64,000 nt of DNA, from positions 1 through 64,000 of the forward strand of contig JAWVEY010000019.1 in the NCBI GenBank assembly GCA_033856515.1. Direction: 5' to 3'. The position numbers were made by a program, and so were the translations under genes. Below are positions 23,922-31,614 of this stretch, in pieces. Position 1 is the stretch's first letter, and each line of letters opens with the position of its first letter. The notes under the pieces are model-generated. The model ran no database searches, was not told the DNA's origin, and saw only the letters and a list, made by a program, of their open reading frames with translations. Source of the DNA: JALZKA01 sp033856515. GTDB taxonomy: Bacteria > Actinomycetota > Thermoleophilia > Solirubrobacterales > 70-9.

Positions 23922-24699
23922 CGGCGAGGCGACCGCCACCTGGGCGCTCGGCGACCGCGAGTGGTCGTCGCGTCTGATCGTGGGGACGGGCGGCTTCCGT
24001 TCGCTCGAGCAGATGGAGCGCTCGCTCGAGGCGTCCGGCGCGGAGATCGTCACGGTCGCGCTTCGCCGGGTGGATCCGCTCGCGCAGGGGTCCATCACCG
24101 ATGTGATCGACCGCCTCGGCCTGTTCACGCTGCCGAACACCGCCGGTTGCTATACGGCTCGCGACGCCGTGAAGACGGCGCGGCTCGCTCGCGAGGCTTT
24201 CGGAACGGACTGGGTGAAGCTCGAGGTGATCGGCGACGACCGCACGCTTTTGCCGGACGCGGCCGAGCTCCTCGTCGCGGCGGAGACCCTCGTCGGTGAC
24301 GGCTTCACCGTGTTGCCGTACACGAACGACGACCCGATCCTGGCGCGGCGCCTGGAGGAGGCGGGGTGCGCGGCCGTAATGCCGCTCGGCTCGCCGATCG
24401 GCTCGGGCGCCGGCATCCGCAACCCCTACAACATCCGGATCATCGTCGAGCAGGCGTCGATACCGGTGATCCTGGACGCCGGCATCGGTACGGCTTCCGA
24501 CGCCTCGATGGCGATGGAGCTGGGGTGTGACGCGGTGCTTTTGGCGAGCGCGGTGTCGCGCGCCGCCGATCCAGAGCTGATGGCCGGCGCGATGCGGAGC
24601 GCCGTGGTCGCGGGCTATGCGGCGCGGCGCGCCGGGCGCATCCCGAAGCGCACGCACGCGCTCCCATCGACGCCGGACGAAGGACTGCCCGACCTTTAG
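23902..24699 (+). CDS. thiG: Thiazole synthase
   Basis: Builds the thiazole phosphate from deoxyxylulose phosphate, dehydroglycine and ThiS thiocarboxylate. 265 residues as a TIM barrel: SRLIVGTGGF, the Schiff-base lysine in WVKLEVIGD, VMPLGSPIGSG, and the phosphate-binding DAGIGTASDASMAMELG. The start at ATG 23902 lies within the end of thiS, in keeping with coupled translation. The last 20 residues are a basic and acidic tail. thiC and thiD are not in the window. Confidence 0.9.
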   Translation: MPSRADSGEATATWALGDREWSSRLIVGTGGFRSLEQMERSLEASGAEIVTVALRRVDPLAQGSITDVIDRLGLFTLPNTAGCYTARDAVKTARLAREAFGTDWVKLEVIGDDRTLLPDAAELLVAAETLVGDGFTVLPYTNDDPILARRLEEAGCAAVMPLGSPIGSGAGIRNPYNIRIIVEQASIPVILDAGIGTASDASMAMELGCDAVLLASAVSRAADPELMAGAMRSAVVAGYAARRAGRIPKRTHALPSTPDEGLPDL

Positions 24700-25383
24700 T
24701 TAGCCGCGGCGGAAGAGGCCGCGGCGCTTCTTGTCTTCGCCCTCGGTGGCCGTCTCGCCGTTCTGCGCCTGATCGAAGAAGCCGGACTTCTCCTTCACGG
24801 CGGAGGTTGTCTCCTTCGCCTTGTTGACGCCCTTGTCCACGGCCTCGCCGACGTGCCCGACCGCGACGGCGGAGCCATGCGCCGCCTTGCCGAGCGCACC
24901 GGGGTCGAGCGGCTCGATCGCGTCGTCCGGATGGGAACCGAGCTCTACGGCGGCCTTGCGGAGCGCGGTCACCTGGCGGCGGAGCTTCCGCTCCCAGGTC
25001 CCGCAGAGCTCCGGCAGGTTCTTCTTGCCGCGCGACGAGGAGACGGAGCCCATATAGGCAAGGAGGGTCGTGACGTGCTCGACGTCGTCGACGGCGAAGC
25101 GGAGCGCCTGGTTTCGCTCGAGGAAGCGGTCGAGGATCTCGGCGCGAACGGTTCCGATCCGAGAGCCGGTTCCGCGCGCCGCGAGCTCTGAGTGGAGGTC
25201 GTGCTCGGCGAGAGCGGGCGTGAACTCGAGGATCATTTCACCGAGCGTCTCCGAGCCCTTGTCGCAGACAGCCCGAGTCTCGATGTCGAGGTGGCCGGCG
25301 ATCCGGCGCAGGCGGGTGCGCGCCTCTTCGGCGGTGAGCATCAGTTCGCGGTAGCCGCGGTTTTCGGCTGGGTGGAGTGCCAT
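24700..25383 (-). CDS. Hypothetical helical protein
   Basis: 227 residues, soluble and predicted mostly helical. LTAEEARTRLRRIAGHLD at 17-34 and GKKNLPELCGTWERKLRRQVTALRKAAVEL near 117-147 look like packed helices; residues 165-227 are a low-complexity Ala/Lys/Glu tail with repeated VNKAKETTSAVKEKSG, ending in a basic RRGLFRRG. I recognise no family. It converges on thiG with adjacent stops. The start may be ATG 25383 or Met15 at 25341. A palindrome 47 bases upstream may control it together with the divergent FMN reductase. Confidence 0.6.
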   Translation of the reverse strand: MALHPAENRGYRELMLTAEEARTRLRRIAGHLDIETRAVCDKGSETLGEMILEFTPALAEHDLHSELAARGTGSRIGTVRAEILDRFLERNQALRFAVDDVEHVTTLLAYMGSVSSSRGKKNLPELCGTWERKLRRQVTALRKAAVELGSHPDDAIEPLDPGALGKAAHGSAVAVGHVGEAVDKGVNKAKETTSAVKEKSGFFDQAQNGETATEGEDKKRRGLFRRG

Positions 25384-25429
25384 CGACGAACTGTTTACTA
25401 GATCGCGGCGTGGAGAGGGTGGTCTGTCT

Positions 25430-25454
25430 ATTGTCTATTAATCTGATAGACAAT
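25430..25454. promoter_or_regulatory. Perfect inverted repeat over the start of the FMN reductase gene
   Basis: ATTGTCTAT-TAATCTG-ATAGACAAT, 9-base arms with a 7-base centre, in the AT-rich divergent gap. It covers the first possible ATG (25453). A repressor bound here would block the promoter on at least one side. Neighbouring Rrf2 regulators are candidate binders. Confidence 0.65.
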
Positions 25455-26034
25455 GAGGGACATGAAGAACGTCATGAGCGACACCATGATTCACAGCACT
25501 GGCCTGGGCGGGCATCCGCGGTCTCGCGACAGGCAGCGGGTCGTAGCGCTCGTCGGTGATCCGCGCGGGCACTCCCGCACGGCGGCACTCGCGTCCGCGG
25601 TAGCGGTCCGGCTGGCGCGAGAGGTGGTCGGGGGCTCGAAGCCTGAGTCCGCATGGAAGCTGATCGAGTTGAACGGCTGGAGCCAGGACCGATCGGTCTA
25701 CGACTGGCTGACGCTGGTCCAGGAAGCCGACCTATTGGTAGTGGCCTCGCCGATCCGGCGAGCGAGCTTCACAGGCCTCCTCAAGTCGTTTCTCGACCTC
25801 CTGCCGGATCAGGCGCTAGGGGGCTCGGTGGCGGTGCCGGTCATGGTGTCCCAGACGATGCGACACTCGCTCGCGGCGGACGTGCACCTGCGCCCGGTGC
25901 TTCAAGACCTTGGTGCGTCGTGCCCCACCGCTTCGTTGTTCGCGCTCGAATCGCGGCTCTCAAACCCCGGAGCGATCTGCGCCTCCTGGTTCAACCGGTC
26001 TCGCTCGACGCTGGCGCCGTTCGCGGCGCGCTAG
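25453..26034 (+). CDS. NADPH-dependent FMN reductase (SsuE/flavodoxin-like)
   Basis: Supplies reduced FMN or reduces other substrates with a flavodoxin-like fold. 193 residues from ATG 25453: a GDPRGHSRTAALA phosphate loop near 36-48, the aromatic-containing ASPIRRASFTGLLKSFLDLLP near 97-117, then GGSVAVPVMVSQT. These match the SsuE/MsuE group that feeds sulfonate monooxygenases, which suits the sulfate transporter and Rrf2 genes next door, but no sulfonate monooxygenase is present. The real start may be ATG 25462 or 25474, because the operator covers the first ATG. Confidence 0.75.
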   Translation: MRDMKNVMSDTMIHSTGLGGHPRSRDRQRVVALVGDPRGHSRTAALASAVAVRLAREVVGGSKPESAWKLIELNGWSQDRSVYDWLTLVQEADLLVVASPIRRASFTGLLKSFLDLLPDQALGGSVAVPVMVSQTMRHSLAADVHLRPVLQDLGASCPTASLFALESRLSNPGAICASWFNRSRSTLAPFAAR

Positions 26035-26495
26035 CCCGTCTGGCTCGACCAGGCGTCCGGGATCTCGAGCTCGGAAGTCACGGGCTCGGGCAACTGGTCG
26101 TCGACGAGGTGTTCGAGCGTCGTCCCTTCGAGGACGTCGCGGATCGACTGCCGCAGGGCGACCCAGACTTTCTGGAGCGGCTCGGCGAGGCCTTCGTACT
26201 CGAGATCCTCCGGCCGCTGCGACCGGACGCTTGCGAGGGGGCCCTCCACGGCGCGCATGACATCCGCGACGGTTATCTCCGACGCGGGCCTCGTGAGCCA
26301 GTAGCCACCGTCCGCTCCCCGCTGGCTCTCGATCAGGCCGGCGTTCCGAAGCTCGGACAGGATGTTCTCCAGGAACTTCGCCGGGATCTTCTGGCTCTCG
26401 GCGATCTCGTGCTTCTTCAGGGGGCGGTCGCCGTCCGCGGCGGCGAGCTCAATCGCGGCCCGGACCGCGTATTCGGCTTTGGCTGAAACCCTCAT
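26031..26495 (-). CDS. Rrf2-family transcriptional regulator without cluster cysteines (CymR-like)
   Basis: 154 residues with the Rrf2 winged helix: MRVSAKAEYAVRAAIELA, IPAKFLENILSELRNAGLIES, RGADGGYWLTRPASEITVADVM, then a dimerisation helix. There is no cysteine at all, so it cannot carry the iron-sulfur cluster of IscR or NsrR; cysteine-free members such as CymR control sulfur metabolism by protein partnership. It is divergent from the sulfate-binding protein gene and convergent with the FMN reductase, so it most likely regulates sulfate uptake. A paralogue lies at 30559-31029. Confidence 0.85.
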   Translation of the reverse strand: MRVSAKAEYAVRAAIELAAADGDRPLKKHEIAESQKIPAKFLENILSELRNAGLIESQRGADGGYWLTRPASEITVADVMRAVEGPLASVRSQRPEDLEYEGLAEPLQKVWVALRQSIRDVLEGTTLEHLVDDQLPEPVTSELEIPDAWSSQTG

Positions 26496-26642
26496 TTCCC
26501 TGAATTCTGACCGAAAAAAGGCTAAAGGCCCCTGCGGCGCATGGACATGCGGTGAATGTTGCGGCGGTACCCCGAACTTGAGTTGCTACCCTGCCGGACT
26601 CTTTTACAACCAAACCAATCAAGAAAGGCAAGAATCGCTACC

Positions 26643-27665
26643 ATGAAGACCATGAAGAGCAAGCTCAGCACCGGGATGGTGCTGCTCGCCCTTCCGCTTG
26701 GAGTAGCCGCCTGCGGCGGTTCGTCCGATGACAGCGGGGGCGACGGTTCCGGTGGGTCCATTGACCTGGTCGCGTACTCGACGCCGCAGACGGCGTACGA
26801 GGAGTCGATCATCCCTGCGTTCCAGGAGACGGAGGAAGGCGCGGACGTCGAGTTCTCGGCCTCCTTCGGATCGTCCGGCGATCAGTCGCGGGCGGTTGAG
26901 GCGGGTCAGCCTGCCGACTTCGTGCACCTTCCGCTCCAGCCGGATATCACTCGCATCGTCGAGTCCGGCCAGGTAGCCGAGGACTACGCGGAGACCGAGG
27001 AGAACGGCGGCGTCGTGCAGACGTCTGTGGTCTCGTTCGGTGTCCGTCCCGGCAACCCCAAGGACATCCAAGACTGGGATGACCTCATCCGCGACGACGT
27101 CGAGGTGGTCACCCCGAACCCGTTCACGTCGGGTGGCGCCCGCTGGAACATCATGGCCGCGTACGGCCAGGCGTCCGGCGGCGGCGAGGACCAGGAAGCC
27201 GGCCTCGAGTACGTGCAGCAGATGCTCGAGAACACGGTGGTCCAGGACGCTTCGGCGCGTGATTCGCTGAACACGTTCCTCGGTGGTCAGGGCGACGTCC
27301 TCATCTCGTACGAGAACGAGGTCATCGGAGCCCAGAACGCGGACGAGGAGATCGACCTGGTCATCCCGCCCGACACCATCCAGATCGACACGATCGCGGT
27401 GACGACGGTTGACGCCGACGAAGCGGCGACCGCCTTCCTCGACTTCCTCTTCTCCGAGGAGGGGCAGGAACTGTTCGCAGAGAACGGTTACCGCCCAGTT
27501 GACGAGAAGGTGCTCGAGGCGCACGCGGACGAGTACCCCGTGCCCGCTGGCCTGTTCACCATCGAGGACCTCGGCGGCTGGGAGACAGTCGCAACCGAGT
27601 TCTTCGATCCGGCTGAGGGCCTGATCGCAGACATCGAGGCGGACCTCGGAGTGGCAACGGAGTAA
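26643..27665 (+). CDS. sbp: Sulfate-binding lipoprotein of the ABC transporter
   Basis: Captures sulfate (or thiosulfate) outside the membrane. From ATG 26643, with AAGAAAGG ahead, the protein has 340 residues. The lipoprotein signal ends in LPLGVAAC (Cys24 lipidated), followed by a Gly/Ser/Asp linker. The mature domain has IDLVAYSTPQTAYEESIIPAF, SFGSSGDQSRAVEAGQPADFV and NPFTSGGARWNIMAAYG, typical of sulfate-binding proteins. Followed two bases later by the permease genes. Confidence 0.93.
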   Translation: MKTMKSKLSTGMVLLALPLGVAACGGSSDDSGGDGSGGSIDLVAYSTPQTAYEESIIPAFQETEEGADVEFSASFGSSGDQSRAVEAGQPADFVHLPLQPDITRIVESGQVAEDYAETEENGGVVQTSVVSFGVRPGNPKDIQDWDDLIRDDVEVVTPNPFTSGGARWNIMAAYGQASGGGEDQEAGLEYVQQMLENTVVQDASARDSLNTFLGGQGDVLISYENEVIGAQNADEEIDLVIPPDTIQIDTIAVTTVDADEAATAFLDFLFSEEGQELFAENGYRPVDEKVLEAHADEYPVPAGLFTIEDLGGWETVATEFFDPAEGLIADIEADLGVATE

Positions 27666-27667
27666 CC

Positions 27668-28501
27668 GTGCCTCCGACGATCGCACACGCCGAGTCACCC
27701 CCGAGGCGGATGCCCAGCATCCGCTTCGGGGGCCCCGGCCTCAGACGAGGCCTGGTCGCCGGCTACCTGACCATCATGGTCCTCATCCCGATCGCGGTCG
27801 TCGTGATCCGGTCGGGTGAGGATGGGTGGTCGACTTTCTGGGATGCGGTCAGCCAGCCGCAGGCGGTCGCGGCGATCAAGCTGACGCTCATCGCGTCGCT
27901 CATCGTCGTCGCGATCAACGCCGTATTCGGAACGATCCTCGCTTGGGTCCTCGTCCGTGACGAGTTCCCAGGCAAGCGGATCGTCAACTCGGTTATCGAT
28001 TTGCCGTTCGCTCTGCCGACGATCGTCGCGGGGCTGACGCTCCTCGCGCTCTACGGGGACAACGGCGTGCTTGGGCTCACGGGCGTTCAGGCAACGCGGA
28101 TTGGCGTCGTGCTGGCGCTGCTTTTCGTGACTCTTCCCTTCGTCGTTCGTGCGGTTCAGCCGACCCTGATTGAGCTCGATCAGGACATGGAGGAAGCGGC
28201 GGCGTCACTTGGCGCCGGGCCGCTCACGATCTTCCGCAAGGTTGTCCTGCCCAACCTCACGCCTGCGATCACGGCGGGCGTCGCGCTTGCGTTCGCGCGA
28301 GCGATCGGCGAGTTCGGCTCTCTGATTCTCATCTCGGGGAACATCCCGTTCAAGACCGAGGTCGCCTCAATCTTCATCTTCAAGCAGATCGAAGCAGGGA
28401 ATACGACCGCCGCCGCTGCGGTTTCGGTCGTCTTGCTCACGCTCTCGGTGCTGGTCCTCATCCTCATCAATTGGTACGGGAGGAGGTCGATCCGCGAATG
28501 A
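27668..28501 (+). CDS. cysT: Sulfate ABC transporter permease CysT
   Basis: First membrane component of the sulfate importer, 277 residues from GTG 27668. About six membrane segments; the EAA loop that contacts the ATPase reads EEAAASLGAGPLTIFRKVVLP near 176-196, and ARAIGEFGSLILISGNIP is characteristic of CysT. GTG is two bases after the sbp stop, and the end overlaps cysW (ATGA). Confidence 0.92.
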   Translation: MPPTIAHAESPPRRMPSIRFGGPGLRRGLVAGYLTIMVLIPIAVVVIRSGEDGWSTFWDAVSQPQAVAAIKLTLIASLIVVAINAVFGTILAWVLVRDEFPGKRIVNSVIDLPFALPTIVAGLTLLALYGDNGVLGLTGVQATRIGVVLALLFVTLPFVVRAVQPTLIELDQDMEEAAASLGAGPLTIFRKVVLPNLTPAITAGVALAFARAIGEFGSLILISGNIPFKTEVASIFIFKQIEAGNTTAAAAVSVVLLTLSVLVLILINWYGRRSIRE

Positions 28502-29400
28502 GTGCCAACTCGGCGGCGGCCACCGCTCAGAAGAACATCGTCCGGGGTGGACTGGGCGCACGGATCAGCCTGCGGGTGCTTGGGCTGGGTTATCTGGCGG
28601 CGCTGCTCTTGGTTCCCGTGATCATGATCGTGTTCAAGGCGTTTGAAGACGGCGCCGGCAACATCATCGACACGTTGACCACTCCGGAAGCGATCCACGC
28701 TTTCTGGCTCACGCTGGTGATGGTCGCCGTTGCGATTCCGCTGAACACGATCTTCGGCGTCGCCTGCGCGCTCGTGCTCGTGCGCGACAAGTTCAGGGGC
28801 AAGTGGTTCCTGAACGCGCTGATCGACCTTCCGTTCGCGATCTCGCCGGTCGTCATCGGCCTGGCCCTCGTACTGGTCTACGGATCGGTCGACGGCGTGT
28901 TCGGCCAGTGGCTGATCGAACACGGCATACGAGTGATCTTCACGCCGATAGGTATGGCGATAGCGACGACGTTCGTCTCGCTGCCGTTTGTGGTTCGCGA
29001 GATCGAGCCCGTGCTGCGGGAGATCGGCGAGGACCAGGAGCAGGCTGCGGCGACGCTTGGCGCCAACGGGTGGCAGACGTTCTGGCGGATCACGCTGCCG
29101 GCGATCCGGTGGGGCCTGACCTACGGCGTCGTCCTCGCGACGGCTCGCGCGCTCGGCGAGTTCGGAGCCGTGTCGATCGTCTCCGGCCGGATCTCCGGCG
29201 AGACGGAGACGCTGCCGCTCTTCGTTCAGAAGCAGTTCGAAGTCTTCAACGTTTCGGGCGCGTATGCAGCTGCGCTCGTCCTGGCGATCATCGCTTTGGT
29301 GACGCTGGGCGCCATGAACCTTGTCCGGAGACGGGACACCAGTTCCGTTTCGCCGTCCCAAATCGTGGGTGACCGCGACCTAACCGAGGAGCCTGTCTAA
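28498..29400 (+). CDS. cysW: Sulfate ABC transporter permease CysW
   Basis: Second permease, 300 residues from ATG 28498, which overlaps the cysT stop. Six or so membrane segments, with EQAAATLGANGWQTFWRITLP as the ATPase-contact loop and ARALGEFGAVSIVSGRI as the family signature. Ends with a polar tail. It pairs with CysT and CysA. Confidence 0.92.
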   Translation: MSANSAAATAQKNIVRGGLGARISLRVLGLGYLAALLLVPVIMIVFKAFEDGAGNIIDTLTTPEAIHAFWLTLVMVAVAIPLNTIFGVACALVLVRDKFRGKWFLNALIDLPFAISPVVIGLALVLVYGSVDGVFGQWLIEHGIRVIFTPIGMAIATTFVSLPFVVREIEPVLREIGEDQEQAAATLGANGWQTFWRITLPAIRWGLTYGVVLATARALGEFGAVSIVSGRISGETETLPLFVQKQFEVFNVSGAYAAALVLAIIALVTLGAMNLVRRRDTSSVSPSQIVGDRDLTEEPV

Positions 29401-30389
29401 TGGGAATCGTTGTCGAGAACGCAACCAAGAAGTTTGGTGATTTCGTCGCTTTGGACGAGGTGTCGATTGAGGTTCCGGATGGCTCCCTGACTGCGCTCCT
29501 GGGCCCGTCGGGCTCCGGGAAGTCGACGCTCCTTCGGGTCATCGCCGGCCTCGAGCAGCCCGACTCCGGCAAGATCATCATCTCCGGTCAGGATATGACC
29601 ACGGTGCCCGTCCAGGACCGCCACGTCGGCTTCTGCTTCCAGCACTACGCAGCGTTCAAGCACATGACCGTCCGCGACAACGTCGCGTTCGGGCTGTCGA
29701 TTCGAAAGAAGCCGAAGGCGGAGATCGAGGAGCGGGTGCGCGAGCTCCTGGCCCTCGTCCATCTTGAGGGCTTCATCGACCGCTATCCGTCGCAGCTCTC
29801 GGGCGGGCAGCGCCAGCGCATGGCGCTCGCCAGGGCTCTTGCGGTGGAGCCGAAGGTGCTCCTCCTCGACGAGCCGTTCGGCGCGCTCGACGCGAAGGTT
29901 CGCGACGAGCTCCGCGCGTGGCTCAGGCGCCTTCACGACGAGATGCACGTCACGACGATCTTCGTCACCCACGACCAGGAAGAGGCGATGGACGTCGCTG
30001 AGCAGATCGTGGTGATGAACGACGGCAAGGTCGAGCAGGCCGGCGGTGCTCGCGAGATCTATGAGCACCCGACGACCGAGTTCGTGATGGGCTTCGTCGG
30101 TCCGGTCAACCGGATCGGCCAGGAGTTCATCCGCCCCCACGACCTGGTGATCCAGCACGTGCCGGAGCCGGGCGCCGTGGAGGCGATGATCGACCGGATC
30201 GTCCACCTCGGGTTCGAGGTGCGGGTCGAGCTTCTGCCGGCCGATGGGCCGCCGATGTGGGCGCAGCTCACGCGCGAGCAGGCGGAGCTGCTCGAGCTGG
30301 ATGAGCGCCAGATCGTCTACGTCAGGCCCAGCCGCAAGAAGGTGTTCGACGAGAACGGCCCGCGGACAGAGGAGCTCGTCGCCGTCTAG
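29400..30389 (+). CDS. cysA: Sulfate ABC transporter ATP-binding protein
   Basis: Energises sulfate uptake. 329 residues; its ATG shares a base with the cysW stop (TAATG). Walker A GPSGSGKST (about 39-47), Q-loop FCFQHYA, signature LSGGQRQRMALARA, Walker B LLLDEPFGALD, switch histidine in VTHDQEEAMD. A C-terminal regulatory domain (about 235-329) is present, with IRPHDLVI near its start. Confidence 0.94.
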   Translation: MGIVVENATKKFGDFVALDEVSIEVPDGSLTALLGPSGSGKSTLLRVIAGLEQPDSGKIIISGQDMTTVPVQDRHVGFCFQHYAAFKHMTVRDNVAFGLSIRKKPKAEIEERVRELLALVHLEGFIDRYPSQLSGGQRQRMALARALAVEPKVLLLDEPFGALDAKVRDELRAWLRRLHDEMHVTTIFVTHDQEEAMDVAEQIVVMNDGKVEQAGGAREIYEHPTTEFVMGFVGPVNRIGQEFIRPHDLVIQHVPEPGAVEAMIDRIVHLGFEVRVELLPADGPPMWAQLTREQAELLELDERQIVYVRPSRKKVFDENGPRTEELVAV

Positions 30390-30410
30390 CGGCGGCGCAC
30401 AGGCGAGCCG

Positions 30411-30656
30411 ATGGAGGCGGCGGACCTCATCGCCACGGTGGTGTTCGCGCTCATCTTCGTCTGGCTCGGCATGGTGTTGGGCGCCACATGGCGCCAGATG
30501 GAGGGTGAGGCGGAGCGCGCCGGTGTCGTGCGGCCGCGACACCTTCGCACGCGCCGGTTCAAGGCTCGGTGGGACTCCCTGCGGTCGCCTCGGGATGTGC
30601 GGAAAGCTCGCGCACAGGCGCGGGAAGCTCGCCGGCGACGACGTCGGCCAGAGTGA
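30411..30656 (+). CDS. Possible small single-helix membrane protein
   Basis: 81 residues: one hydrophobic segment at about 6-26 (LIATVVFALIFVWLGMVLGAT), then a strongly basic tail with many Arg (RKARAQAREARRRRRRPE). It lies 21 bases behind cysA. Its 3' part overlaps by 98 bases the end of the convergent Rrf2 gene, and the basic tail could be a by-product of that antisense coding, so the reading frame is doubtful. The hydrophobic part is outside the overlap and looks real. Confidence 0.4.
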   Translation: MEAADLIATVVFALIFVWLGMVLGATWRQMEGEAERAGVVRPRHLRTRRFKARWDSLRSPRDVRKARAQAREARRRRRRPE

Positions 30657-31029
30657 CGGATTCGAGCACGGTCCGGACATTGGCTCGCAGCGCGAGCCAT
30701 ACCTCCTGAAGGGGCCTCGCGCTGCCCGGGAATGCGAGCTCCCCGGGCTCGCGGCCGTGAACCGAGGCCACTGGCCCTTCGACGGCGCTGATGACCTGTG
30801 CGATCGTGATCTCGGCTGCGGGTCGTGCGAGCTCGTAGCCGGCGTCAGCCCCCCGTCCGCGCTCCACGAGGTCGGACCGGCGAAGCTCGTGCAGGATGTT
30901 CTCGAGGAAGCGCAAGGGGATGTCCTGATTCACCGCGACCTGGTCGGCCTTCACGGGTGCATCAGTCTGCTGCGCCGCGAGCTCGACCATGGCGCGCACG
31001 GCATAGTCGGCCTTGGCGGAAACGCGCAT
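30559..31029 (-). CDS. Second Rrf2-family regulator, cysteine-free
   Basis: 156 residues, clearly paralogous to the regulator at 26031-26495: both begin MRVSAKA, share FLENIL and RGAD-GY, EIT and AVEGP-ASV segments. No cysteine, so no iron-sulfur cluster. The pair brackets the sulfate transporter operon. The C-terminal tail (after LPAPV) is poorly conserved and overlaps the small plus-strand frame at 30411-30656. Confidence 0.82.
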   Translation of the reverse strand: MRVSAKADYAVRAMVELAAQQTDAPVKADQVAVNQDIPLRFLENILHELRRSDLVERGRGADAGYELARPAAEITIAQVISAVEGPVASVHGREPGELAFPGSARPLQEVWLALRANVRTVLESVTLADVVAGELPAPVRELSAHPEATAGSPTEP

Positions 31030-31063
31030 GGGGCGGCATTCAATCAGGAGGGCGCGACGATCC

Positions 31064-31091
31064 TTGCCGCCCGCCCGCGCCCGCCTAGGAT
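31064..31091 (+). promoter_or_regulatory. Candidate promoter of tRNA-Lys
   Basis: TTGCCG at 31064-31069 and TAGGAT at 31086-31091, 16 bases apart, fit a housekeeping sigma promoter. The start of transcription would fall at about 31098, one or two bases before the mature tRNA. Confidence 0.5.
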
Positions 31092-31099
31092 TGCAGCGG

Positions 31100-31173
31100 G
31101 CCCCCGTAGCTCAGTGGCTTAGAGCGAGAGGCTTTTAACCTCTGCGTCGAAGGTTCGATTCCTTCCGGGGGCA
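31100..31173 (+). tRNA. tRNA-Lys (anticodon TTT)
   Basis: A 74-base cloverleaf: acceptor GCCCCCG/CGGGGGC fully paired, D arm GCTC/GAGC, anticodon stem AGAGG/CCTCT with loop CTTTTAA (anticodon 31134-31136), T arm GAAGG-TTCGATT-CCTTC, discriminator A31173. No encoded CCA. Followed after nine bases by a hairpin of the same type as behind tRNA-Ala. Confidence 0.97.
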
Positions 31174-31182
31174 TGCCGAAAG

Positions 31183-31215
31183 TAGGAATACCCGCGATAT
31201 GCGAGGGAATTCCTA
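31183..31215 (+). terminator. Hairpin behind tRNA-Lys
   Basis: TAGGAATACCCGC-GATAT-GCGAGGGAATTCCTA, an imperfect stem of about 13 pairs with a GATAT loop. No T run. The GGAAT-CCC/GGGAATTCC core and AT-rich loop are shared with the hairpin at 2151-2199. It also faces the end of the convergent gene at 31226-31582. Confidence 0.55.
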
Positions 31216-31225
31216 ATCTCGACGA

Positions 31226-31582
31226 CTAATCGATCGACGAGATGTGGTCCATGATCGTGACGCAGCCCGTTGTGTCGGGCGGCTCGGTTGGGCCTCTGAC
31301 GCCGCCGATCGTCCAGCAGCCCCACTTGTCGATCTTCACCTCGTAAATCGTCGGCCCGGGGTCGTCGGGATCGGGCTCCGGTGAGCCGGGATAGACGCAC
31401 GACCAAGTGTCCTCGCCCTTTTCCTCACAGGGAAGCGAGTTGATCTCGTTGACCGGGGCGCCCGTCGAGGCCGCGAGCGACTCGCCGTCGACCCCGAGGA
31501 TGATCGTGGGCCGTAGGCAGAAGGCGACGATGAGCCCGATCGGGACGACTAGATACAGGACCCTGAGAATCCGATGTGACAT
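31226..31582 (-). CDS. Hypothetical protein with one N-terminal membrane anchor
   Basis: 118 residues. A hydrophobic segment at 7-30 (LYLVVPIGLIVAFCLRP) anchors or exports it. The rest is acidic and Pro/Gly-rich with four cysteines (CEEKGEDTWSCVYPG, KWGCW, TGC) that could form two disulfides outside the cell. No recognised family. The gene is 32 bases upstream of nothing else on its strand; purH follows in the other direction of the run (stop to start spacing 32). Confidence 0.6.
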   Translation of the reverse strand: MSHRILRVLYLVVPIGLIVAFCLRPTIILGVDGESLAASTGAPVNEINSLPCEEKGEDTWSCVYPGSPEPDPDDPGPTIYEVKIDKWGCWTIGGVRGPTEPPDTTGCVTIMDHISSID

Positions 31583-31614
31583 CCGAACGGAATCTAGTCC
31601 TAGCGGCGGAAGGT

